DNA from: Candidatus Geoarchaeota archaeon
Lineage (GTDB): Archaea; Thermoproteota; Thermoprotei; Gearchaeales; WAQG01
Length of the DNA: 8,079 nucleotides
Reading direction: 5' to 3'
NCBI GenBank assembly: GCA_015520395.1
Contig: WAQG01000091.1
Coordinates: 1 to 8,079, forward strand
The notes under the pieces are model-generated. The model was given only the letters and a program-made list of their open reading frames with translations. It was not told the origin of the DNA and searched no databases. The stretch's first letter is position 1; each line of letters begins with the position of its first letter. Shown here piece by piece: positions 1-5,255 of the stretch. The translations under genes and the position numbers were made by a program.

Positions 1-23
1 CGACAGATGTGTATAAGAGACAG
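1..23. other. Nextera/Tn5 transposase adapter remnant (not genomic)
   Basis: Bases 5-23 are exactly the 19-bp Tn5 mosaic end AGATGTGTATAAGAGACAG used in Nextera libraries. The four bases before it (cgac) resemble the end of the read-1 adapter arm (cgtc) with one mismatch. Translating through it gives the well-known artefact peptide YKRQ. The genomic sequence therefore begins at about base 24, and the window's left edge is a contig end. Confidence 0.96.
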
Positions 24-716
24 GTTTTTGGGGGAGCTGCCAGGGAGAGGTTAGGACGACTGCGTATCCCTGAAGAGGTGGACAAGTTAAGTTCAGACAT
101 TTTCAGCCCGCTGTGCTATGGAAAGATAGTAATTTTTAGGGAGGCCATATCCGTTGAGAAGGTCAGGCTTGAGGATCTCTACCTAAAGTTGCTTTCCCTG
201 TCTAGGAGCCTTGCCTCTAGGGGGAAATGCCTGCTGGTTGAGTTGTCAACTGGTGGGTTGGAGGCTAGCTTGGTTATGTTTGATGAGCTTATAATAGCGG
301 CGAAGGCTGAGAAACCGTTGGTCGGATCTGGTAGGGCGGCCGTTAGACTCATGGCGGAGCGGCTTGCAGGCATAGTGGATATAGCTACCTACAGCTTTGA
401 CAGGAAGCTTGCTCCAGAATTTGAGGTGTCAAGGCCGCCTGAACCTTCCAGGGAGGCTGTGAAGGCTACATACGACCTCGTGGGGATATACGACCTTGTA
501 TACCTTGCTGCAAGGAGGCATGTTGTAAGGGTTTTGGACGTGGAGGTTAGGCCTCGTGAGGGGGGCCTGAACATCACTGTTCACGTTAGTCCTACAGGGG
601 GCATATTCTTTGGGTGGAGGAGGACGAGGAAGAAGTTTGTTAGGATGATAGAGGAGGGTGTCAGATCAAGGCTTGGGGTCACACCCATCATCGAGATCGT
701 GGAGGTGGTTCAATAG
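24..716 (+). CDS. Hypothetical archaeal protein, 5'-truncated at contig end
   Basis: An open frame of 231 codons runs from the first genomic base to a TAG stop. The family is not recognised. The apparent GTG start at position 9 lies inside the adapter, so the real N-terminus is either missing or internal; GTG at 78, preceded by GAAGAG, is one possible internal start. The protein looks soluble, with no long hydrophobic segment or signal peptide. It appears to alternate strands and helices. The last ~60 residues (from about VVRVLDVEVRPR to the end) read as a small alpha/beta unit with a basic patch, GWRRTRKKF, that could touch nucleic acid, but this is only a guess. Codon use (AGG, GTT, GAG) matches the neighbours, supporting a real gene. 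The next gene starts 38 bp downstream on the same strand and could be co-transcribed. Confidence 0.75.
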   Translation, partial: VFGGAARERLGRLRIPEEVDKLSSDIFSPLCYGKIVIFREAISVEKVRLEDLYLKLLSLSRSLASRGKCLLVELSTGGLEASLVMFDELIIAAKAEKPLVGSGRAAVRLMAERLAGIVDIATYSFDRKLAPEFEVSRPPEPSREAVKATYDLVGIYDLVYLAARRHVVRVLDVEVRPREGGLNITVHVSPTGGIFFGWRRTRKKFVRMIEEGVRSRLGVTPIIEIVEVVQ

Positions 717-729
717 CTTTATTCATACT

Positions 730-753
730 TCCCCCTTAGTTTACCTGGGGGGA
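730..753 (+). promoter_or_regulatory. G/C hairpin between genes 1 and 2
   Basis: TCCCCC (730-735) is complementary to GGGGGA (748-753), giving a 6-bp stem with a 12-nt loop. It fills most of the 38-bp gap and ends one base before the TTG start at 755. It could act as a terminator-like element for gene 1, or mask the G-rich ribosome-binding stretch of gene 2. No T-run follows, which argues against a classic terminator. Confidence 0.35.
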
Positions 754-754
754 G

Positions 755-1285
755 TTGGAGGAAGAAGGGGTTTTTCCAATATATGCTCAGGGCTTTTTTG
801 TCGTGTGTAGAGGAGGACTATTTCACCAGATACTAGTCTTTGACTACTATGATCCTGGCCACTACTACATGGATCTTCTAAATAAGCCGGAGCGCTTCAA
901 TGAGGAGCTTGAGAGGCTGACAAACAACATGCAACACTACCTCGATGAGGAAGAGATATACATAAATGGGAGGCCCTCAAAGCCTAGGGTTGAGTCAACG
1001 GATCTCGTCTTTCGCGGCACCCCGGTCAGGCCCTCGGTTGTATTCACAATAACGTTTAGGGGAAGGTTACGGAGGGGGAGGAACGTGTACGAGGAGTATT
1101 ATGAGGCCGAGACACTCGAGTATGACTACGAGGCCTACTGGCTGTTTCCACCGGGCTCTAAGGTCTTAGAGGTTAAGGTAGATACGCGCTATGAGGTTCT
1201 GAAGCCGGGGAACAGGCTGGTAATATGGGGAAGGAAGGGTGAGAGGGTGAGTGGGTATGAGATGATAGTATTCAACCTGCCCTGA
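755..1285 (+). CDS. Hypothetical protein, tyrosine-rich, unknown family
   Basis: This 176-residue frame uses codons like its neighbours and is probably real, but I do not recognise the family. The protein is soluble-looking and rich in Tyr and Glu (for example YYDPGHYYMD near residue 31 and YEEYYEAETLEYDYEAYW around 112-129). The second half looks mainly beta-stranded (VVFTITFRGRLRRGR, KVLEVKVDTRYEVL, NRLVIWGRKG). There is no signal peptide or transmembrane segment, and no Cys pair or His cluster suggests metal binding. TTG at 755 is the first start possible after the in-frame stop at 737. Its G-rich upstream stretch sits too close to be a well-spaced Shine-Dalgarno site, so the start is uncertain; GTG at 803 is an alternative. 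It may share a transcript with the upstream gene. Confidence 0.7.
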   Translation: MEEEGVFPIYAQGFFVVCRGGLFHQILVFDYYDPGHYYMDLLNKPERFNEELERLTNNMQHYLDEEEIYINGRPSKPRVESTDLVFRGTPVRPSVVFTITFRGRLRRGRNVYEEYYEAETLEYDYEAYWLFPPGSKVLEVKVDTRYEVLKPGNRLVIWGRKGERVSGYEMIVFNLP

Positions 1286-1309
1286 CGAGTCTCCAGGCCT
1301 ATGAGCAAG

Positions 1310-1319
1310 GTTTTTGTTT
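1310..1319 (+). terminator. Possible T-rich archaeal terminator of gene 2
   Basis: GGTTTTTGTTT lies about 25 bp past the stop of the 755-1285 gene. Oligo-T stretches without a hairpin serve as archaeal terminators. It lies in or just before the start of the next gene, so it could equally be the weak AT-rich promoter element of that gene. Confidence 0.3.
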
Positions 1320-2453
1320 CCGTTATGGCCCTTATATGTTGTGTCTAGCAGGCTTGCTAGGATTGGTGTTGAGGCGCTTCATGACGAGCTTTTCGCGTCG
1401 AGAATATATCTTGAGCTCTCCAGAATGTATGGCGAGGAGCTTTCGAATAAGCTTAGACGGTTATCGGAGATCGAGAAGAGCCACGCCGAGTTCTGGAGAA
1501 GAGTCCTGAGGAAACGTGGTGTAGAGGTTGATAGTGTAGGGGTTAGCAGGGCCAAAATCCTAGTTTACAAGGTTTTATTCAGGCTCATTGGACTTGGCCT
1601 CACCCTACGACTACTAGAGATGGATGAGGTTAAGGCGGTGGAGATGTATTCCATGCTTATGGAGAGCGGGGAGCTAAGCGAGGAGGAAAAGGCTGGGCTG
1701 AGGAAAATACTTGAAGATGAGCTTCTCCACGAGCAGGAATTCAGCAGCGAGAAGTCCAGATTCGAAGAGTTTCTCTCCCACATAAGGGAGGCGGTGCTGG
1801 GCATGAACGATGGCTTGGTGGAGGTGCTTTCAGTTACCGCAGGGCTTTCCGGAGCTTATGGCGCCCCCCTGCCAGTCGCCCTCGGCGGATTTATCGTTGG
1901 TGTGGCTGGCGCCCTCTCCATGGGTGTGGGAGCCTTTGTTAGTGCCAAGTCTCAGAGGGAGGTTCATGTGGGGGTTTTAAGGAGGGTGACGTTAGCGGCG
2001 AGGTATGTGGGGCATCTTTTGAGGGAGAGGGTTAGGTGGTTCATGTCGAGAAAGGGTTTCAGCGAGCCTTTGGCGGAGATGATTAGCCGGGAGGCTGGGG
2101 ATAACCCCAAGCTCCTCTCAAGGATAGTCTCTGAGGAGGAATATGGGATAAGAGAGGAGGGCCTTGAGAACCCGGGGAAGGCTGGCCTCTATACAGGCGC
2201 GTTCTACCTGGTCGGGGCTCTAATACCGATACTACCCTACCTTCTCCCCCAATCCATAGTGGCCTCAACGATCCTCTCATTCCTACTCGCGGGAGTGGCT
2301 CTGGGATTTGTTGGATTCCTGATAGCGGTTACGGCAGGCATCTCTGCACGTAGAAAGATATTTGAGATGGTTCTATCGGGCCTGGGCTCCGCCCTAGCAA
2401 CCTACATGATCGGGAGACTCGCCTCAATCACCCTGGGCATAGAGGTAGAGTAG
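1314..2453 (+). CDS. Ferritin-like/VIT1 fusion: membrane iron transporter (EVIT/MbfA type)
   Basis: Likely moves iron across the cytoplasmic membrane, with a ferritin-like domain that binds or oxidises Fe(II). Residues ~15-155 form a four-helix di-iron domain: E25 in the first helix, the E54-x2-H57 pair, E105/E110 in the third helix, and the E136-x2-H139 pair. Residues ~159-379 match the VIT1/CCC1 family: REAVLGMNDGLVEVLSVTAGL opens TM1, GALSMGVGAFVSAKSQREV is TM2, then a cytoplasmic acidic segment (SEEEYGIREEGLENP), GALIPILPYLL (TM3) and two further hydrophobic helices. About 379 residues is roughly what such fusions measure. The start is uncertain: TTG 1314 gives the longest form, while GTG 1341 would begin right at the ferritin-like domain (MSSRLARIGVEAL). 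Known relatives (bacterial MbfA, erythrin-VIT proteins) protect against iron excess; that role here is inference. The gene is convergent with the deacetylase gene, 20 bp away. Confidence 0.9.
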   Translation: MFPLWPLYVVSSRLARIGVEALHDELFASRIYLELSRMYGEELSNKLRRLSEIEKSHAEFWRRVLRKRGVEVDSVGVSRAKILVYKVLFRLIGLGLTLRLLEMDEVKAVEMYSMLMESGELSEEEKAGLRKILEDELLHEQEFSSEKSRFEEFLSHIREAVLGMNDGLVEVLSVTAGLSGAYGAPLPVALGGFIVGVAGALSMGVGAFVSAKSQREVHVGVLRRVTLAARYVGHLLRERVRWFMSRKGFSEPLAEMISREAGDNPKLLSRIVSEEEYGIREEGLENPGKAGLYTGAFYLVGALIPILPYLLPQSIVASTILSFLLAGVALGFVGFLIAVTAGISARRKIFEMVLSGLGSALATYMIGRLASITLGIEVE

Positions 2454-2473
2454 CTACAGAACTGCAGCAGGTT

Positions 2474-3481
2474 TCACACATCTATACCATGGTAGGGGAA
2501 GACAAGCCTCTTGATCTTCTCGACCAGTTCGACAACAGGTTTATCCACCTTCCCAGGGTCATGAGCCTCGTCATGGAGGGATCTAAGCTCCTCCTCGCTG
2601 ACCGCGACCCCAGACACCGTTATGAAGCCTATAGCCCATATACGCCTGACGTTATCCGGATTGTATCCCCCGCCCCCGGTAACGACGAGCTTTCCCCCGG
2701 AGGCTTCATGTGCAAGCCCGTGAACTATTGAGGCTATCTCCTGGTAGCCGTGGGTGCTTAGTGGGAGGCCTACTAGCGGGTCATCCCTATGGGAGTCGGC
2801 CCCGTATTGCAGGAATACGATTTCCGGCTTATAGCTCCTGATCAGGGGAGGCACTATCTCCCTGAACGCGTATAGGTAGGAGGCCTCCGTCAACGGCGGG
2901 GTTAGCGGAACGTTCACCGAATACCCCTCGCCATCACCAACGCCAACCTCATCGTGCCAGCCCGTCCCAGGGTAGATTCCATACCTGTGGAATGATATGG
3001 TCAAGACCTCCCTTTCAGAATAGAAGATATCCTGAGTGCCATCCGCATGATGCCCATCAACATCTATCACAGCAACCCTCTTAACCCCATGCCACCTTTG
3101 AAGATACCTCACAGCCACAGCAATGTCGTTAAAGACACAGAAACCTGAGGCCGACGATGGGCGCGCGTGGTGGAGACCCCCACCCAGGTTGAATGCATGG
3201 ATATATCTCCCCTCCATAACCAGCCTCGCAGCAGTGAGAGTTCCACCAACCCTCGAGACAGCGCCCTCATAGACCCCAGGGGCGGCCGGCGTGTCGCCGT
3301 AATCCAGAAACCCGTAGCCATCCTCACACTTCCTCTTAACAAACATGATGTAGTGCCTGGTGTGGACGAGGGTAAGCTCCTCCATAGCCAGCCTCCATAA
3401 GTAGGGCTTGTAGGGGTGCCAGGGGCCAAAGTTGTAGAGCTCATAATCCCCGCTCCAAACAAAGGCAGTCGGGCAGGGCAT
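2474..3481 (-). CDS. Histone deacetylase family protein (HDAC/AcuC/acetylpolyamine amidohydrolase)
   Basis: Zinc-dependent hydrolase that removes acetyl groups from lysines or polyamines. Counting from ATG 3481 (335 residues), all hallmark residues are present: the His dyad H104-H105 in GGGLHHARPSSASGFC followed by VFNDIA; zinc ligands D142 and H144 in IDVDGHHADGTQ; the third zinc ligand D229 in QYGADSHRDDPL; and the transition-state Tyr273 in TGGGGYNPDNV. The fold spans nearly the whole protein, with no signal peptide. The frame stays open to an ATG at 3526. I prefer 3481 because a TATA-like TAATATTT (3506-3513) sits ~28 bp upstream and the extra 15 residues are hydrophobic and atypical. The substrate cannot be read from sequence; chromatin proteins such as Alba or histones, acetyl-CoA synthetase and acetylpolyamines are all possible. 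It is a single gene with an unrelated gene upstream. Confidence 0.93.
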   Translation of the reverse strand: MPCPTAFVWSGDYELYNFGPWHPYKPYLWRLAMEELTLVHTRHYIMFVKRKCEDGYGFLDYGDTPAAPGVYEGAVSRVGGTLTAARLVMEGRYIHAFNLGGGLHHARPSSASGFCVFNDIAVAVRYLQRWHGVKRVAVIDVDGHHADGTQDIFYSEREVLTISFHRYGIYPGTGWHDEVGVGDGEGYSVNVPLTPPLTEASYLYAFREIVPPLIRSYKPEIVFLQYGADSHRDDPLVGLPLSTHGYQEIASIVHGLAHEASGGKLVVTGGGGYNPDNVRRIWAIGFITVSGVAVSEEELRSLHDEAHDPGKVDKPVVELVEKIKRLVFPYHGIDV

Positions 3482-3505
3482 CCCAAGACAGGGCAAATAG
3501 GACAC

Positions 3506-3513
3506 AAATATTA
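3506..3513 (-). promoter_or_regulatory. TATA box for the deacetylase gene
   Basis: On the minus strand the sequence reads TAATATTT, centred about 28 bp before the ATG at 3481. That is the usual TATA-to-start distance for leaderless archaeal genes, and no Shine-Dalgarno sequence is seen. It supports 3481 over 3526 as start, since the longer frame would place the box inside the gene. Confidence 0.55.
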
Positions 3514-3560
3514 ACGTAATCTCCATCCAGGAAATGCCGGGATGGACGCCTCCACTCGGC

Positions 3561-3587
3561 CTAACCTAACAGCACCGTGTTAAGTTT
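3561..3587 (+). repeat. Left copy of an imperfect direct repeat flanking the ATPase gene
   Basis: CTAACCTAACAGCACC (3561-3576) matches 12 of 16 bases, with all four differences transitions, to TTAACTTGACGGCACC at 5079-5094. In both places GTTAAGTTT follows (3579-3587 here, 5106-5114 there), though the gap differs (2 versus 11 bp). This copy overlaps the ATPase stop codon. It may be chance or the edge of a moved segment. Confidence 0.3.
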
Positions 3588-4836
3588 TTAGGCTTGCTAG
3601 GAATACTGGTGTGGATGTTTTGTTTAGGATGATGGGTCTGATTGGTTTTCTTCCTGTTTTGGGATGGTGTGTCCATTTGACTTCGAGGCTGAGGACGCTG
3701 TTGTTAATTATTGTGAGTATGTCTATCTCTGTTTTGTTTGCCCAGTAGTATGTCGGGTATCGTCGGGCGAGGTGGGTTGAGACTGTGGCTTCCACGATCC
3801 TTGCTTCATCTATCTTGACTCTGGTGTATTTGGATAGGACTTGATAGGTGAATGGGTCCGTAAAGAATATTTTCTTGTTCTTTCTGTAGTCGGCCTTTCC
3901 GTGTGGGGAGGCCCAGTAGATGATCTTGGCTATCATTAGGTCTTCAAGTGTTTTGATGTATAGCCTTGCGGTGTGTGGCGAGCTGATCGACGTGCTTCTC
4001 GCTACGGTATGCCAGCTTACCGGGGTTGATGTCGATTCGAGCAGGTAGGATATTATCTCCTTCATGTACTGCTCATCGCGCCCAACCCTAAGCCAATCCG
4101 TCCTCAGCCAGTCTAGGTGGGCTCTGTAGGAGAGGTAGGTAACCCTCCCCACCTCAAAAAACTCCCTTATAGGCACTGGGTATCCGCCGGTCACCATGTA
4201 TCGCCTGAAAAACTCGCCAATCCTGCCCTTCAAAGCTATGTTGGCCCCGAAGTTGTCCCAAAAATCCGGATCTTCAAGTCCCCTCCCCTCCACATCAAGC
4301 CCTCCCAGCACTCTGACATAGTCATGGAAGGATAAGGGGTAGAGATAGACATCTCTGCCAAGGCCACGTCTGCCGGGGAATCGCTCCTTACCAGCCAGAA
4401 GCTCGATGCTTGCCGAACCACTGATTATTAGCACATCGTGGGCGAACATGCCTCTATCTATACGGGCCTTAACGGCTCTCCACCATTCCTCCACGAATGT
4501 CACCTCATCGAGCATTAGGATTGAGGACTTCACACCCCAGCGCTTCTTGGCGCTGAGGTAGCTGTCCAGGATCTCGCCCAGCTCCCTATAGTTTCCCAGC
4601 TCATCGCATGAGTAATAGAAGATCGCCCTGGGATCCATGGTGCCTAACAACTCATATACAAGTACCTTAAGCAGCGTGGTTTTTCCCACCTGCCTGGGAC
4701 CTATCAGGAAGTTAAGTGAGAAGGGCTGCAGGCTCAGTTTGTCGATGGCTGACGGCCTCCACCTGATGCTAGATGAAGCCCACTCTTCATAAACCGGGTC
4801 AGGTTCTCTAAACCACCAGGGATTATAGTCCTCCAT
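3580..4836 (-). CDS. AAA family ATPase with DUF4143-type C-terminus (COG1373-like)
   Basis: A P-loop ATPase of the archaeal/bacterial DUF4143 group, whose cellular role is not established. Numbered from ATG 4836 (418 residues): Walker A GPRQVGKTT (46-54), Walker B ILMLDE (106-111), a sensor-like strand LIISGSAS (136-143), and the family hallmark LYPLSFHDYV (166-175). A predicted winged-helix segment follows (~260-308, STPVSWHTVARSTSISSPHTARLYIKTL). The C-terminal part resembles a PD-(D/E)XK nuclease core: TEIDIL (369-374), then LEVKW with E385 and K387. I chose ATG 4836 because the TATA box is centred ~26 bp before it; ATG 4842, two codons upstream, is the alternative. The last ~480 nt use A/C-rich codons more than the rest. 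The gene stands alone, under a promoter bracketed by twin palindromes. Relatives are often in defence or mobile contexts, but nothing here proves that. Confidence 0.88.
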   Translation of the reverse strand: MEDYNPWWFREPDPVYEEWASSSIRWRPSAIDKLSLQPFSLNFLIGPRQVGKTTLLKVLVYELLGTMDPRAIFYYSCDELGNYRELGEILDSYLSAKKRWGVKSSILMLDEVTFVEEWWRAVKARIDRGMFAHDVLIISGSASIELLAGKERFPGRRGLGRDVYLYPLSFHDYVRVLGGLDVEGRGLEDPDFWDNFGANIALKGRIGEFFRRYMVTGGYPVPIREFFEVGRVTYLSYRAHLDWLRTDWLRVGRDEQYMKEIISYLLESTSTPVSWHTVARSTSISSPHTARLYIKTLEDLMIAKIIYWASPHGKADYRKNKKIFFTDPFTYQVLSKYTRVKIDEARIVEATVSTHLARRYPTYYWANKTEIDILTIINNSVLSLEVKWTHHPKTGRKPIRPIILNKTSTPVFLASLKT

Positions 4837-4837
4837 A

Positions 4838-4852
4838 TGCATTTAAAATGCA
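4838..4852 (-). promoter_or_regulatory. Palindromic operator candidate, copy 1
   Basis: TGCATTTAAAATGCA is a perfect palindrome around a central base (TGCAT-N5-ATGCA). It lies between the ATPase TATA box and the ATG at 4836, and covers ATG 4842. With its flanks it reads ATATGCAT-N5-ATGCACA, the same as copy 2 apart from the 5-bp spacer. A protein bound here would cover the transcription start. Confidence 0.6.
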
Positions 4853-4856
4853 CAGA

Positions 4857-4866
4857 GATATATAAG
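4857..4866 (-). promoter_or_regulatory. TATA box of the ATPase gene
   Basis: The minus strand reads CTTATATATC, a strong archaeal TATA box centred ~26 bp before ATG 4836 and ~20 bp before ATG 4842. This fits a leaderless transcript from 4836. The box lies exactly between the two palindromes. Confidence 0.65.
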
Positions 4867-4871
4867 CTATA

Positions 4872-4886
4872 TGCATCTCCAATGCA
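4872..4886 (-). promoter_or_regulatory. Palindromic operator candidate, copy 2
   Basis: TGCATCTCCAATGCA has the same 5-bp arms and 5-bp spacer as copy 1, and shares flanks (ATATGCAT on the left, ATGCACA on the right). It begins 34 bp from copy 1 on the far side of the TATA box, over the expected BRE/TFB contact region. A looser third match (TGCAT-N5-ATGGT) lies at 4943-4957. Confidence 0.6.
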
Positions 4887-4952
4887 CACAACTATTCGAG
4901 TCCAGTCAGAAGCCCGCATGGAACTCTTTTAACGATCCTCATTGCATTTGTC

Positions 4953-5057
4953 ATGGTAGCATTCAAACATGAGCCTCACCCCAGCCTGGAAGATATGGTT
5001 TTCAATTGTCTCGTTGGTGTTGTCAGGTTGATGTGTCTCTGTTTCTGGGGGATTTAA
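4953..5057 (+). other. Doubtful 34-codon ORF, possibly a gene remnant
   Basis: ATG 4953 to TAA 5057 encodes 34 residues: an acidic/His-rich start (KHEPHPSLED) and a hydrophobic, Cys-containing tail (VGVVRLMCLCFWGI). It is divergent from the ATPase, and the degenerate third palindrome overlaps its ATG. A weak TTTTAA (4927-4932) lies slightly too close to be a good TATA box. Codon use is not clearly coding. It may be a small membrane peptide, the tail of a decayed gene, or chance. Confidence 0.2.
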
Positions 5058-5071
5058 GGGGATGAATCCCC
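5048..5071. repeat. Hairpin GGGGATT/AATCCCC
   Basis: GGGGATT (5048-5054) and AATCCCC (5065-5071) form a perfect 7-bp stem with a 10-nt loop. No T-run follows on either strand and no clear gene ends here, so a terminator role is unproven. Confidence 0.4.
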
Positions 5072-5078
5072 AATTAGC

Positions 5079-5114
5079 TTAACTTGACGGCACCTGGTTT
5101 GTGGCGTTAAGTTT
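5079..5114 (+). repeat. Right copy of imperfect direct repeat
   Basis: TTAACTTGACGGCACC (5079-5094), then GTTAAGTTT (5106-5114) after 11 bp, echoes the left copy at 3561-3587 beyond the ATPase gene. The right end runs into the tRNA promoter. CTTAAC (5078-5083) and GTTAAG (5106-5111) are also inverted repeats of each other. Confidence 0.3.
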
Positions 5115-5119
5115 ATGAT
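5111..5119 (+). promoter_or_regulatory. TATA box of tRNA-Phe
   Basis: GTTTATGAT is centred about 29 bp before the first tRNA base at 5144, a normal spacing for archaeal tRNA promoters. The preceding GCGTTAA could serve as a BRE. Confidence 0.5.
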
Positions 5120-5143
5120 CGTTGTTAAGATGATATTTTGTGG

Positions 5144-5220
5144 GCCCGGGTAGCTCAGCCTGGGAGAGCGCCCGGCTGAAGACCGGGTTGTCGTGGGTTC
5201 AAGTCCCACCCCGGGCACCA
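5144..5220 (+). tRNA. tRNA-Phe (anticodon GAA), CCA encoded
   Basis: All parts of the cloverleaf are present. The acceptor stem is GCCCGGG (5144-5150) with CCCGGGC (5210-5216), discriminator A5217 and encoded CCA 5218-5220. The D stem is GCTC/GAGC (5153-5156, 5166-5169). The anticodon stem is CCCGG/CCGGG (5171-5175, 5183-5187) around loop CTGAAGA, placing anticodon GAA at 5178-5180. The variable region is TTGTC. The T stem is GTGGG/CCCAC (5193-5197, 5205-5209) with loop TTCAAGT. Every stem pairs without mismatch, and the G/C-rich stems suit a thermophile. There is no intron. Confidence 0.97.
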
Positions 5221-5226
5221 CAAACC

Positions 5227-5232
5227 TTTAAT
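5227..5232 (+). promoter_or_regulatory. TATA-like box for the DUF1464 gene
   Basis: TTTAAT, centred ~27 bp before ATG 5256, lies only 6 bp past the tRNA CCA. There is no well-spaced Shine-Dalgarno sequence, so a leaderless transcript is plausible. Read-through from the tRNA is an alternative. Confidence 0.45.
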
Positions 5233-5255
5233 CCCTTGCTTTGTTCTTCAGGGAT

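Larger units (their letters stand above)
4887..5105. other. Intergenic region without a convincing gene
   Basis: Between the ATPase promoter and the tRNA-Phe promoter there is no clear gene. It contains the doubtful short ORF at 4953-5057, the hairpin at 5048-5071, a degenerate palindrome at 4943-4957 and the right direct-repeat copy from 5079. No C/D-box guide RNA with both boxes was found by eye. Confidence 0.6.

Noticed and set aside
9..23. GTG start giving N-terminus MYKRQ for gene 1
   Set aside because: These bases are the Tn5/Nextera mosaic end, not genomic DNA.
2083..2280. Minus-strand frame inside the VIT1 domain
   Set aside because: Shadow of the transporter gene; its Pro/Arg/Gly-rich composition is typical of a wrong frame.
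3482..3526. Longer N-terminus of the deacetylase starting at ATG 3526
   Set aside because: It would place the best TATA-like box inside the gene, and the 15 extra residues are not part of the HDAC fold.
5118..5143. C/D-box guide RNA suggested by the GATGATA stretch
   Set aside because: The C box is imperfect and no matching D box (CTGA) is suitably placed; the stretch lies in the tRNA promoter spacer.
5144..5220. tRNA-Phe as an integration (att) site
   Set aside because: No second copy of the tRNA 3' end and no integrase gene were seen in the window.
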